This document shows positions 12,349 through 24,840 of a stretch of DNA of 64,000 nt, in pieces. The stretch comes from Lytechinus pictus (Eukaryota > Echinodermata > Echinoidea > Temnopleuroida > Toxopneustidae). The notes beneath the pieces are model-generated. The model ran no database searches, was not told where the DNA came from, and was given only the letters and a program-made list of their open reading frames with translations. The stretch is from the NCBI RefSeq assembly GCF_037042905.1, contig NC_087259.1, positions 18,207,501 through 18,271,500 on the forward strand. The letters are read 5' to 3'. Made by a program: the position numbers and the translations under genes. The stretch's first letter is position 1. Each line of letters opens with the position of its first letter.

Positions 12349-12512
12349 CTCATCGATCAAAGGACTGCCCAAGTCATTGGAATTCGGTACTCTTTCTTTT
12401 AATGAAAGAAATGGAAAATCCATCTTGTTGAATATGAAACCTCTTCTCGTCCATGGTGTAGGTTGGTACCAGCCCAAGTGCTTGTATCCTCCAGGAGACC
12501 CGTTGTTTACAA
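12349..12512 (-). CDS. Candidate internal exon, unidentified gene
   Basis: The minus-strand frame starts after a weak acceptor (ttaaaag|TT, phase 1) and ends GAT GAG|gtaatac (phase 0). It would encode VNNGSPGGYKHLGWYQPTPW, then a basic/aromatic stretch and NSNDLGSPLIDE. Its end phase matches the exon at 10459-10633. A better pyrimidine-rich acceptor 30 bases upstream leads into a stop in its own frame, so the start is doubtful. No family is recognised. Confidence 0.3.
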
Positions 12513-13373
12513 CTTTTAAATGGAAGTTTCATTAAAGCTGCGACAGTAACAAGTAAACAAATGAGAGACATGTTTTTTATATCGAAAAGCAAGTTTTTAG
12601 ATTTTGATAAGGCAAGTTAAGTTTTTCAATTTTAGTAGAATACATTTCTTTTTTCAATGACATATTCTTTCATATTGAGAAACTAAGTGTTTCAATTTTG
12701 ATTATAATCATGATAACATTCTATGTCAGTTGTGCATCCCCATCCTGCTCCTACAAACTTAGAAAACACTAAAAATTTGTAATTATGTATACAAACAAAA
12801 ATAAACAATGAAGACAATTTCCTACGAAACTGTAAACTTCATCATGATAACGTCAATACTGAGAATTGTTCACCCCTGTGCATTTTGTGTATTTTTTGTA
12901 GCCTTGCACAATTTGCAGATATGACCCATATGCCCCTATAAAACATACCTTTGTTAAGTCAGGTGGCTTGTTGACGAAAAGGAACTATTACGGATGGCAA
13001 ATTCCTCTTGGGATTGTATAAGTACAACAATCAACTGAGCTGGCCTCCGAAGAACCAATGTAACTGTGTTTATTCAATCTAGGAGGTTAAAAGAAAAAGA
13101 GGGAAAAAACATCCTCAGTTTCATGACCATAAATATATCACTGAAATTGTAGTTTACATAACTTTCTATATCATCATGAACCTACATGTAATGCATATTT
13201 GACTCTAGTCTGAATTAAATGGACTTGACAAATAAATTGAATATTGTTGGTAAAAATAATCTTCTATGTCTGAACAGGTGTCTGCAGCAGTTAAAAAATG
13301 ATGCATATTTGTTGCATTTAACTCTGCCAAAGACAAATCTAAATGTCTGAAAGAAGACTAATGTTTGCATTTC

Positions 13374-13562
13374 AACTGGGCGTTGTGGCGTGCGCCTGTA
13401 ATCCAAGCTACGTGGGGAAGTTACAATTTGATGCAGAAGTTCGAGGTTCGAATCCTGGTCACGTCTTTCGGATGGTGACGTTAAAGGTCGGTCCCAGACG
13501 TAAATAATCATATCTGATTGATACACGTCTGACAAAACTCAAATACACACACACACACACAC
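13374..13562 (+). mobile_element. SINE copy 1, 7SL-like head with tRNA-type B box
   Basis: The head reads gggcgttgtggcgtgcgcct then gtaatccaagctac, which closely resembles the Alu-domain start of 7SL RNA (GGTGGCGYGTGCCTGTARTCCCAGCTAC). A canonical B box, ggttcgaatcc, follows about 55 bp downstream (13445-13455). The tail is a (CA)n run. The length is about 189 bp. Confidence 0.75.
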
Positions 13563-13563
13563 T

Positions 13564-13749
13564 AACTGGGCGTTGTGGCGTGCGCCTGTAATCCAAGCTA
13601 TGTGAGGAAGTTACAAATTGATGCAGAGGTTCGAGGTTCGAGCCCTGGTCACGTCTTTTGGATGGTGATGTTAAAGGTCGGTCCCAGACGTAAATAATCA
13701 TATCTGATTGATACACGTCTGACAAAAACTCAAATACACACACACAAAC
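13564..13749 (+). mobile_element. SINE copy 2, tandem with copy 1
   Basis: It is about 95% identical to copy 1 over its whole length and in the same orientation, with B box ggttcgagccc and a short (CA)n tail. The two copies abut head to tail through the CA tract. This suggests either insertion of one into the other's tail or local duplication. Confidence 0.75.
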
Positions 13750-13918
13750 TATCTGTGCAGTTTCCACATATAAAAACAAAACATTCTAATGCTAGGTGCA
13801 TAATTTATCCTTTTTCTGAAATAATTGTTTTTCCTAATTTTGGAAATCCTTTTCTCTCACAAAACCTTACTTTTGGTTAAAACAATATCTGCTATCAAAA
13901 ATATCAACTAATTCAAAT

Positions 13919-15018
13919 AGTCACTCTAAATGGGACGGTTCGGCGATGAATATTCATTAGATTGTGGTCGTGTGCACGTGTGTGTGTACAATACCGAGTG
14001 TAAAAAACAAAGAAAGTTTTCAAATGGTGTGTGTGTGTATAACACAACGTAGGAGTTTATTTTACAGAGAATGAGTAGTATAGTGCAGAAAATTAAAGTG
14101 TACAATGGAGTTTTACAGAGGAGGAAATAATATAAATACATATGGAAGACAATGCAAGATGAGGTGAGGCAAGTACAGTGATTTTTTTTTTCTCAAAAGT
14201 ATTAGTAGTAGAGGAAATCATGTGGAAAAAATATATTATAGAGGACAATGTAACATGAGATGAGGCAAGTCTGCAATGAGGTTTTTTTTTCAAAGGAGGA
14301 GATAATACAAATATATATCTAGAGGACAATGTAAGATGAGATGAGGCAATTAAGTGTACAGTGAGGTTTTAACAAAGAATGTATAAGGATAAGATAAAAA
14401 GAGGACAATGTAAGATGAGCTGTGTGGTAAGTGTACAGTGAGGTTTTTTCAAAAGAGGAGATGATAAAAAAATATGTAGAGGACAATGTAAGATGAGGCA
14501 CGTGTACATTGAGGTTTTATCAAATAATGTATAATGATGATGTAGACTGTAGAGGACAATGTAAGATGAGCTCTCACTGTACACTTGCCTTGAGCCCTTG
14601 ATCATCTCATCTTACATTGTCCTCCATATTTGTATTATCTCCTCTTGAAAAAACCCTCACTGCACACAAGTTTGCCTTATCTCATCTTACATTGTCCTCA
14701 ATAATATATTTGTATTATTTCCTCTACTAATACTTTTGAAAAAACAACATCACTGTACTTGCCTTACCTCATCTTGCACTGTCCTCCATATATTTATATT
14801 ATTTCCTCTTCTGTAAAACTTCATTGTACGCTTTTATTTTCTGCACTATACTACTCATTCTCTGTTAAATAAACTCCTATCCCTACATTGTTTTATACAC
14901 ACTCACCATTTGAAAACTCTCGTTATTTACACTCGGTATAGTATACACACACACACACACACCCATGCACATGATCCAATGAATATTCATCGGCGAACCG
15001 TCCCATTGAGAGTGACGT
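13919..15018. mobile_element. 1.1-kb inverted-repeat element with internal tandem units
   Basis: The outer ends are inverse: gtcactctaaatgggacggt with cggcgatgaatattcatt at the left, and aatgaatattcatcggcg with accgtcccattgagagtgac at the right. Inside, each arm carries several about 80-bp units with 'agaggacaatgtaagatgag' on the left and 'ctcatcttacattgtcctc' on the right. Open frames here follow the repeats and are not genes. Confidence 0.8.
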
Positions 15019-15364
15019 AGGAGCTGGACATTTCATCGCCCTTTGTTGTCATCAAAAGTGGCTACCAGAAAATACAAGCATTGAACCTAGCCGCTTGTAA
15101 TGGGCACTTAATACATGCGTTAAAACTTTCACTTGACTCGTGCACTTTCCGTTCCAAATTTTCACATTTGTATGTTACATATATATAGATCCTATTTATC
15201 TCATACTTTACTCACTTTCTTGGTGGAAAGTACCATGACTCAGAAAGTCAGGAATGAAACATAATGGTGTAATTTGCCTGAAAAACTACAGCGAAACAGC
15301 TAAAATCATGCCTGCTGGCCTGAAGCAAGCCAGAGCCCAGGAGTCCAAAGTGCATTTAAACATA

Positions 15365-15835
15365 GACATGGGACTAGGGTAGATTGTGGTCTCAATAACT
15401 TGGAAAGAAAATTGTGACAACAGAAATTATGCACTTACCATGATTATATGGATGAAGGTCAATCGTGTGGCAGTATCCTGACATCGAGGTACAGACTGGA
15501 ATCTCAAAAAAACGAAAAAGTTATCTCCTGCTACCCCAGTCTCGATCAGCCATTTTGTTATGAATTTTGAAAAAAAATTAGGAGATGTACCACGAGGTAT
15601 TCTGTCCCGTGAGTATGGGTAAATACACGGTGAGCTCTGACCTGGGAGAACTTCTCGTTTTTTTGAGGTTCCAACTTCCAGTCCGTGCCTCGATGTCAGG
15701 ATACTACATAGCCTAGTACATGTACCACTCGATAGACCTTCATCCATCGTGGTAGGCCTAAGTGCATAATTTCTGTTTTCACAATTTATCTTGCTAGATT
15801 AAAGATATAGTGAACATAATCTACCCTTGTCCTGT
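15365..15835. repeat. Inverted-repeat (foldback) element
   Basis: 'cagaaattatgcactta' (about 15420-15436) and 'ggatgaaggtcaatcgtgtg' on the left oppose 'taagtgcataatttctg' (about 15759-15775) on the right. 'ctagggtagattgtg' at the left outer edge opposes 'cataatctacccttg' at the right. A 29-bp word with 'gtgagtatgggtaaatacac' also occurs directly at about 15610 and 15834. Confidence 0.6.
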
Positions 15836-15859
15836 GAGTATGGGTAAATACACGGTGAG

Positions 15860-16550
15860 CTCCTGGGCGCCGGCCCGCGAAGCATGCCGGCGCTCCCGGG
15901 CCTGGGTATGATCAATGATACTTTCAGTGTTGAAAATGAAATACATCTTCCGTGCTTTTTTCTTCTTACTGTGCTGGATAACCTCAATGGTAACACTTAA
16001 CAGGCACTCGCGCTCATGCCTAAGTTACAACATTAGCATCGAGTCACCATGGACAAAAGTTCTTCTTACTTAGCTATCAATATCATACTCAAAGCAGCAG
16101 AATCGTAATCGTACCCAGGCAGCAGGGAGAATCCACACCGCGGCCGGGCAGCTTCGCGGGTGTGGGCTCTCTGGGTTAGCAACCAAGCGGCACGGAAAGC
16201 ATCGAACCATCATCTTCTCCGTTGTTCTCCCCCGATATTCGGGGCAGGGATCAGCGGTATCCGCTGCTCAGGTTGGGGTGTCAGGTTTGTTAACAGTAAC
16301 ACCATGAAAGCCGACAACCATGGCTGCCGTTGTATTATAAAAAAATATATAATTGGAACTTACCTTGGCTTTAGTTTCAGTTATCCAGCAGTACAGTTGG
16401 CGTTGATGAATTTGACGTCCAAAACTAACTTCAGACGTGGTAAAAGTGGTATAATACTGTGTTTCTTGTAATAATCGCAATGGCAGCTTTGTTTGCCGTG
16501 TAAATGCATGCAGTAAGTGCGCGCGCCCGCTCACAAATTCGATAAACTGA
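15860..16550. other. GC/CpG-richer stretch without a firm gene call
   Basis: This stretch is clearly richer in GC and CpG than its surroundings (for example 'cgccggcccgcgaagc', 'ccgcggccgggcagcttcgc', 'gcgcgcgcccgc'). It could be a promoter-type region. Short open frames on both strands have no recognisable product. Confidence 0.3.
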
Positions 16551-17376
16551 GTTTTTCAATTTCGATAAACTAGGTTTTTCAATTCGAAAAACTTAGTTTA
16601 TCGAAATCGAAAAACCTAGTTTATCGGCGAAAAACTAAGTTTATCGGCGATAAACTAGGTTTTTCGATTCGATAAACTTAGTTTTTCGATTTCGATAAAC
16701 TGAGTTTTTCGAATTGAAAAACTTAGTTTATCGAAATTGAAAAACCTAGTTTATCGGCGAAAAACCTAGTTTATCGCCTTTATGGGACAAATGGCGTTCT
16801 TAGAAAAACTCAGTTTATCACTTGAAAAACCTGGTTTATCGCCTTTATGGGACAAATGGCGTTCTTAGAAAAACTCAGTTTATCAGATTCGAAAAACTTA
16901 GTTTATCAGAATTGAAAAACTAAGTTTATCACTTGAAAAACCTAGTTTTTCGCCGATAAACTAAGTTTATCACTTGAAAAACTCAGTTATCTGGAAAAAC
17001 TCAGTTTATCAGTCGAAAAACTAAGTTTTTCAAGAAACTCTGCTTTTCACTTGAAAAACCTAGTTTTTCATTGAAAAACTTAGTTTTTCATTGAAAAACT
17101 TAGTTTATCGGTGAAAAACTTAGTTTTTCGCCGATAAACTTAGTTTTTCAATTGATAAACTAGGTTTATCAAAAAAACCTAGTTTTTCAATTGAAAAACT
17201 AAGTTTTTCGGCGATAAACTTAGTTTTTCTTGATAAACTTAGTTTTTCAAGTGATAAACTTAGTTTATCGGCGAAAAACTAAGTTTATCGGCGAAAAACT
17301 TAGTTTTTCAATTGAAAAACTAGGTTTTTCGATTGATAAACTAGGTTTTTCGGCGATAAACTGAGTTTATCGCCTT
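16536..17376. repeat. Minisatellite of quasi-palindromic GATAAACTTAGTTTTTC units
   Basis: About 45 units of 17-20 bp cover some 840 bp. Each is of the form gaWaaactNagttWWtc, nearly its own reverse complement, separated by 'ggc', 'aatt', 'actt' or 'ccg' spacers. A different block, 'gcctttatgggacaaatggc', is interspersed at about 16777 and 16838, with a variant near 17370. Confidence 0.9.
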
Positions 17377-18051
17377 TATGAAACAGATGGCGCGCCATAC
17401 ACGTACGGCCCTTGAGTAAATCATTATGTACATTACCACGTGCTATTCTTTTTAACTAGATGTGTAGGGGACCTACTGCTAAACCGTTATACTGCTGCTG
17501 CGCTATTTACTTCTTCTTCTTCCTCATGCAGCGAAATATTTTACAGCTTTTCCAAAATGTAACGTTTTATTGATACGCACTGCAAGTAATACCCCTCAGA
17601 CCAGACGCCCGGAAATTGAACTTATGGCGTCAAGAAATAGTTGTCTTGATTGCAATTCTTTAATCCTGATACCATCTGTCACTCTACATTTGCTACCAAG
17701 AAATTTACTCCTAAATAGTAAAATGGAGAAGGGTACGAGAAACACTAAGTAATTAAACTGAATATTTTCCGCCCGGAGAACGGAATAGGGTTCGAGTACT
17801 TTGGGAGAGACAAAACATCACTCTTTCTCTTGTTTCCTTCTGTTTGGCAACAAAATGGGCGGAATGTATCCTCCAAACCACCGTAGATTCCTCACTTTAA
17901 TCATTTTGACTCCCATCAATTCGATCGAAATTCGATCTCTGTAGATTATCGTTATTGTTTCTATCATTATTATCAGTATCATTACTATTATTAGGTGATC
18001 TGTCTGTTGACTGTTCGTTTATAAAACGCCATCCAGCTCCCGTACACTCAC

Positions 18052-18179
18052 CAGAACATCAAACCCCGAAGTCAGCGACGAATTCAGATAATGATAGTCA
18101 TAGAACTGATCTACAATCACCAGAACAACCAACATCAACGATGAAGTTATGACACAGATTTTCCTTGCGTTCCCCATTG
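18052..18179 (-). CDS. Candidate first coding exon of a type II membrane protein
   Basis: On the minus strand 'ttattatttttcag' precedes CA-ATG at 18177. The 42-codon frame begins MGNARKICVITSSLMLVVL, continues VIVDQFYDYHYLNSSL, and stops at GTT CTG|gtgagt (phase 0). A short cytosolic end followed by a hydrophobic anchor is typical of Golgi type II enzymes, but the family cannot be named from this piece. Possible partners lie at lower coordinates, although the next candidate (12349-12512) has a mismatched start phase. Confidence 0.4.
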
Positions 18180-18337
18180 CTGAAAAATAATAAAAAGATT
18201 GATTACATATGTTGATCTCGGTTTTGCCAGATTTTTTTTTCAGAAAAGATATCCTTTGTATAACTATGTTCTCGCGCGCATCTTTCGCCTGTAATTTGTT
18301 TATGTACATATAGGTGCCATAATGATACCCGGTTGGT

Positions 18338-18515
18338 GTTTCATAAAGCTGTTCGTACGTTAAGAACGACTTTAAGAATGACTGGTGAACCTTTCTTACC
18401 CGCTAAATAATCACTAATGATCATTTAATGGCGAATATCATTTACTACAAGAAAGTATCACTAGTCGTTCTTTAAGTCGTTCGTAATTTACGAACAGCCT
18501 TTTCAGAAACGGCCC
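18338..18515. mobile_element. MITE, GTTTCATAAAGCTGTTCGTA type
   Basis: The left arm 'gctgttcgtacgttaagaac' opposes the right arm 'cgtaatttacgaacagcc'. Inner arms 'gaacgactttaagaatgact' and 'agtcgttctttaagtcgttc' are also inverse. It is about 178 bp and non-coding. A half copy of the right arm recurs near 21462-21490. Confidence 0.75.
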
Positions 18516-19280
18516 CCTGGCCGTAGGCCTAATACTACCTTATCACAGCTAGATCATAGTTTCGAAGACAACCGACGCTATAACAATTTCAAAGGCTATT
18601 AATGATTCACATTCCTTGATCTTGTTGCCATTACTACCACTAATAAACTTAGAAAATGCTGTTTTACATGTACGTTCCTTCGTAAACGGTATGGAGATTA
18701 TGTGGCCATTTTTACCATAAGACTTGACAAATCCCCGGCGAATGTACTGTAGAAAAAAGACACCACCGCCCCTGTAAGCGTAATGCCCTTCTTTTCATTC
18801 ATGCCTGTCAGAATTTTTTAAAGGTATATATGTGAATTAAAATTTTGTCTCGGGTTAGTTTTTTTTTTAAAGTAATAATGAGGTATTTTTTCCCAAAGAG
18901 ATCCTTTACTTGGCCCTGTGCAGCGCCATATCTACGAGGCTCTGTCCTTTAAATGTTGAACATGTCAGCAGCAATTTTCTCAATCTCTCTTGCTTTAGCG
19001 ATAATTCATAACAATATTTTACACAATAAGGTAATTTTACCCATGTCTACCATTAACAAATATCGTGTTACTAAGTTTTCGCGGTCATCTTACATTTCTA
19101 AGGTAAAAGGTATGTTTACCTGCCTTTACAATGCATGTTTCCTAAAATAATGTTATATGAGTAAGCATGCATGTAACTCATAAATAAGGTTTATGCTCGG
19201 TACAGCAGGAGATTCACTTCGAAATAAAGGAAGTATTATATGGTAGAGTATACAGGGTATATCGCATACAACTAAATTAT
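18516..19280. other. No gene seen
   Basis: No exon with a convincing splice context or domain was found. The frame at 18953-19150 is hydrophobic at its start but has no other support. Confidence 0.4.
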
Positions 19281-19281
19281 G

Positions 19282-19389
19282 TTCATTATCATAATCATCA
19301 TCATCACCATTTCCATCATCATCGTCATCATTATCATCATCATCATCAACATCACCATCATCATCATCATCATCATCATTATCATCATT

Positions 19390-19421
<32 letters not shown>

Positions 19422-19438
19422 TACCATCATTATCGTTT
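19282..19438 (+). repeat. (CAT)n microsatellite
   Basis: About 155 bp of nearly uninterrupted CAT/CATCAC/TATCAT trinucleotides. Confidence 0.95.
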
Positions 19439-19439
19439 G

Positions 19440-22400
19440 AACGCAGTTTTTAAATCCCCCTGAGGGAGTATATTAGTATATTACTCATCTCCTCCTCTCA
19501 TTCCCTGTTCTTTACTTTTAATTTGAAATAAATGTGTAATTTTTCTCATTTTTTCAAGGGTTTCTGTTTTTTATGATAAGTCAACCGTATAATCATGAAT
19601 TTTCATATGATTTATAAAGTAATATAAACCATATAATTGTGACAGTGTTATACGAATAAACTGTTATCCATTATCATGAAATGGTAATGTTATCTTATTT
19701 TGTATTATGAGAACGGAAACCAATAAACAAATACAAATTTCAGATACAAATAAACAAATAGAAATGTCATATACAAAAAATAATAAGGGAAAACTGTAAA
19801 ATGTCATAACATCATTATTTCTTGTGCGATTTTGATGAGACTGCAGTGTTTTGTTTGTCTGATTTTACTGTATCTGTTCCAATCATGTTATTGTTAACCT
19901 GGCGTTTCCCTGGGATGTCACATTCAATGCACGTGTTTTTTACCTGTTATCTGCTCCTCCTCGAGTGCCATACAATTTTGGCATTGCTTTTAAATAATTA
20001 AATTTTCTTCAATTTTTGCCAATTCGTTTTGTCATTTTTCCCGGGCTTGATTCTTTTTAACAACAAATCTTGAAAATATATATCATGTTATGTATGTTTG
20101 TGGGAATACAATTGAATTGAATTGAAAAAATCTACTTTTTATTGAGTAAATATGAATAAAAAAAATATCTTTTTATACGATAACATGTAATTTCATTTCT
20201 CTAATATGTTAAATAAAATGGATGCTAATTTACTTCAAATTCTTAGAATATGTTTTGCATTAGAAGATGTATTTTTGTACATGCTTTATGCTAATTAGTG
20301 TAGTGAATTTCCTTTATCATGGTTATATAAATTATTTACTCAGTACCAGTCGCATCGCCTTTTATATTTATAATTGTACAGTTACACTGATTCTCTCCAT
20401 TAAAAGAATAACGATAACAATACACATTTTGGAAGGGGCGTTGAACATGCACAATTTTCTAAATATGAATTAATTTCCGCAATCTAAAAATAGAGGAGTG
20501 AACAATGAACAAACGAAACTCGAATTTTCAGAATTAGATTTAAAAAAAAATTACCCCCCAAAGCATAGATGTACACATCAATTGAGACCTACCACAATGC
20601 ACCAATGTACAAGTGAAGAATGAGGAAGATCGAGACTCAAAACAATAAGGTTTTTAAAGGTTTGCGTTGTACTTGAATGCCGGTAAATGGATTGAACGAA
20701 ACCGAGAAATCTCGATCATCAGAACTGATATATTTTATAGACAGGTTTTTATTATGAATTTATGATTATACATGTTTTGCGATTATATGATGCAGAGCTG
20801 AATGATAAAATGGCGGAAGTTAACTGATAAGAATGGTAGCATTATGATAGGCCTACTAAATTACAAAGTTCAATTCAAACTTACATTTCTCAGTAGATGA
20901 TTAATCAGAACATTATGTTGAATGAACACTTTGTGTCTCCTGTGATAATGCGAATGAGAATATCCAAATCATTAGACTATATTCATGAGTCACATAATTC
21001 CTTGATCTGGATCCAATACGCAGGTGCTTGCAGTGTTATCGTAAGCAAGGTAATATCCAAGATCATGCCTCGATCCCCATTTTTATTCACTCAAATGCGG
21101 TTCATTTTCATCCGAAAAGACCTATGAAAATGCTTTGGCGGCTGACAATGAAATGGCCAATGTATGCATCGATATTGCCGGTGAGGGAGTTTTAGTTTGT
21201 TGCCAATGCAAGTACATGAGGGGTTTCACAAATTAAGTCTGTCCGTGTAACTACTACTTGGTGATCTGTTTTTCGTGTGCTTAATTTACTATTTCCACGC
21301 TGTGTGATGAATTTTCTTCAACTCAGATCTGTTGCATCCGGCCGATGCTAATATAACAAAAGAATGTTATTCTATAAGTCCTTGGGATTAGAATCGTAGC
21401 TGATGGACATTACAAATATTAAGTCAAATTTTGCACGAATTAAGGAACTTGTCACCGTTCGTGCGTAAATTCGTGCGTAAATTACGAACAGCTTTTTTGC
21501 AACACACCGCTCGATTTGAGCATGGTGGTGTGTTCTCGAACACGTTACTAAAAATGATTCACCCCATTAACCGGAAATTATGCCAAGTTTGGTTAAAAGC
21601 CTACAGGTTAGCAACAATTATTTTGCGCAGTGCTGGAGTACATCTGTTACCAGATGGTCATCACTACAAACAAATTAAGGCCGTTTGGTCCCCCCCCCCC
21701 AAAAAAAAAAACCAGTTGTGGTATCTCTATTATTGTGTATTGTGGTCCAGCGCCAGCTATGCTGAAACATATAAAAGAGCGAGTTGAATCAGGTCTAATT
21801 CATTGGCCTAAAACATTTCCCATAGACTCGTGTGTTAAACTGGCACTTAAAAAATCATTAAAGATAAGGATGAAATTCGGGGGTCGAATGTTTACTACCA
21901 GTGGATAGGATATAAATCTGACAATCTATATCTGACCAGAAAATGGTTCCTTGACCTGCTCATTTTTAAAAATAAATCGGCATTTATTAATCTCCTGATC
22001 GAGGGATCAAATTCATCACCTAAAACAATAAAATAGCTCTAATTCTTCCGCCAATCAAATATACATAGTTCCAAAGTTGGTGATATTTCTTCACAATTTG
22101 GGAAAAGGAAGTTCATTAATTACCCTCCATAGATTTAGTGTTCCATAGACAACCATATTCATACATTTTGTCAATCAGCTATATAAAAAAGTGAGAATGG
22201 TTTGGCTCGAATGAATAACTAATTGCCGTCCGATTACAAAAAAAAATGAATGATATGATAAAAGGAAATATCTCTGAACATTTTATGTATAAATCAGTCA
22301 TATCTTGGTTTCAATTGAATTTTTTTTAAATACGTTACACTGAGTTTTTCGATGGCAAAAACTTCCTTTCTGTCCCCTTTCTGTAGGGGCAGTGGAACCG

Positions 22401-24480
22401 AAAAGGGCAATTAACCTAAAATTCCAGTAGGAAAAGTGCCCTTTTTAAAATATGAACTGTGCCCTTTAGTGAGGTAGCAATTATTCTTATGCTCCGCATT
22501 TTATTTTTTGAAGTTGATTCTGTTCTATTTGCTATGTTTTTGATAAATAGAAATATTTACTTTTCTATTCATTTTTTTGTATTTTAGGCCTCTGAAAGGG
22601 CACGTATACAACAACAAAGACATATTCATTTGCGACAGTTTATCGGAGCAACAAGATAAATTCAGATTCTAACTTGGCATATCCAGTTCTTAATGATGCA
22701 TTAGTACGTACTTTTGGGGGCATAACGGGTATCTGCGAACATAAATAACCAGAATTCGAGTAATATTAATTATCTCAGATTCACGCACGAGCACGCATCA
22801 ATTATACAAAATAATATTCACATAAGGGATGAGCTCTAAATTAGCGCAAATTGTGTGATTATGCTGAAATTAGTCAAGTTTGTAAGTAGTTATAAAATTG
22901 CATATGTATTTTTCACGATTCTTTTATATTATGTTGGCATGAAACTATCACAAGGCTTCCCCTTTTGTTGTTCATAACTAATTTGAAATTTGATTGATCC
23001 AATATAAACAATGCTTCCAGAGACAAAAAATAATAAATAATGATATTTCACTTCTGCAGAAGCCAGTCGGCTCTAAATTGGTTAACATGAATAACATCGG
23101 TACGCTGCATGGATACTAACCTCAGTGGAGTGCTTTGTCAATTATTGGGATGCTTTTGTATTCCTATAGATATGATAGATTTTCAAATGTAATATGCCTG
23201 GGTTCCCATCCTTTCAATATTACCATTATTATTTGTTTGGCGTCACTTGTGCCTGTAAGCCGAAAAGCGAGCTGAATCACTTTGACCCGCATGATCTCCT
23301 CCAGAGATTGGAATGCAAGACTACTACGCCGGGGTTTCCCCCTACTCTTATACGAATATCATGGGTTCTTGCCTGCAAATGTGGTTACTCTCCTGTACAC
23401 GGGGCCTCCATTTAACGTCCTATCCGAGGGATAAAGTGTTTTCCACTGCAACATAGCCTGATTCTGCGTCTTTGTCTAATTTTTCTTTATAAGTTCAAAT
23501 CATATTATTTTTAGGCTGGCGTATCCCTTTAAACTTCAGGGTTACCATCCACTAAAATCTCTTAGCTCTTTGAGTGCCGTTCGGAGAGAATGTGGACGAA
23601 AATATTTTCTGCCCCCCCCCCTCCTTCAATTGGGAAAAAGCCGGATTCGCCCCTGCTTAATGACATAGGTTGAGATTATTAACAATTTGAGTTTCATTAA
23701 TTGCAACACATTGCAAGGGGGGGGGGGCTTGCCAAGACAATAAGACAGTATAGAGACTGGGCTCTAACAAGGAAAGACATATTAAATGCGTCTGTTGGGG
23801 AGATCCAGATGATGAATTCCTGTACAACCCTCATTAACGAGCCAATTCTAAAATTTATCACGTTTATTTGCTGACATTAATGCACACTAAAACAACAAAT
23901 ATTGAATAACTTGTATATTGTTTTTTCAATTCCCAAAAATGAAATATGGGAAGTCAAAAATAGTAGGCCTACAAAGACAAGAGAAAGAAAGAAAGAGAGG
24001 GGACTGACATAACAGTTGAAAGTAAGCACAGGGACCAGTACAAACCCATCAGTCCATTGTCTTCCCTGTGACAGAGTGCTCTATGTTAACAATAGGTTCG
24101 CAAAAATGGAGTCCGCAATATTTGAGATCTGGTGCATACATCATGATGTGGTTTAATGTTTACACTTTCTACGTATCCATTTGTATACAGCGAAGGCCAA
24201 CTAAAAAGCTATGTGGTGAAACGAAATGGAATTGTTTACAAAATAACCAAAATTCTCAAATGCAAGCAAATGTATGATAGCTTCAGTCTAAAACCAGTTT
24301 GTTGGAATGTGATTTACAGGAGCGATATTGAAATTATCAATGGAAGGATATCCGATTAATTGCCACTAACATTGATCTTTTGGTAAGTCACTTCGTGAAT
24401 CGGCAAACAATTACTCTTGAACATAACGGAGAGATTTGTGATTTCAGTGGATGTGCCGTAAACGCTGATTAAATCTGCTA
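19440..24480. other. 5-kb stretch with no supported gene
   Basis: AT-rich sequence with C/A homopolymer junctions (about 21690, 23611 and 23718). A 'gggcac'-flanked patch lies near 22400-22610 and a half-MITE near 21462. The frame at 24156-24359 follows a pyrimidine-rich 'tttgtatacag' and is open for about 45 codons. It has no recognised domain and was not called. Confidence 0.4.
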
Positions 24481-24482
24481 CA

Positions 24483-24839
24483 GGGCCCCGTTGCATAATA
24501 GTTACTATTATGGGCAATTCCATAAAATAATCAACGTTTTTGTACGTCCGACCCCCATTTTTCTCAAACCTTACTTCACTTCATAAACTGACCAAGTCAT
24601 GGTCAATTAGAGAACATTACAGACTGTCGAAAAAAAAATCAGAGAAACAAATTTCATGAAGGTCCCACATATAGGGGGTCGGACGTACATACTTCATGGA
24701 ATTGCCCTTATGGTAACTTTGCCATCCAGTAGTAACTACCATGGTAACGCTGATCACATCAATCACAATCAAGGATTCCAGAGAAGTTATCATTGGATGG
24801 CAAAGTTACCATAATGGTAACTTTTATGCAACGGGGCCC
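24483..24839. mobile_element. Outer MITE, GGGCCCCGTTGCATAA ends, carrying a nested insertion
   Basis: The ends gggccccgttgcataatagt and ttttatgcaacggggccc are inverse, as are inner 'ggtaactttgccatcca' and 'ttggatggcaaagttacc'. A second MITE (24512-24707) interrupts the left arm. Confidence 0.8.
24512..24707. mobile_element. Inner MITE nested in the 24483-24839 MITE
   Basis: The termini gggcaattccat and atggaattgccc are inverse, followed internally by 'gtacgtccgaccccc' and 'gggggtcggacgtac'. The bases flanking the insertion read TTAT on both sides, consistent with a short target duplication. Confidence 0.8.
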
Positions 24840-24840
24840 A

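Noticed and set aside
13445-13455. Possible tRNA gene from a perfect B box
   Set aside because: No cloverleaf or anticodon arm. The flanks match a 7SL-like SINE present twice in tandem.
16536-17376. CRISPR-like array of short repeats
   Set aside because: Units are contiguous, degenerate and self-complementary without unique spacers, in clearly eukaryotic sequence.
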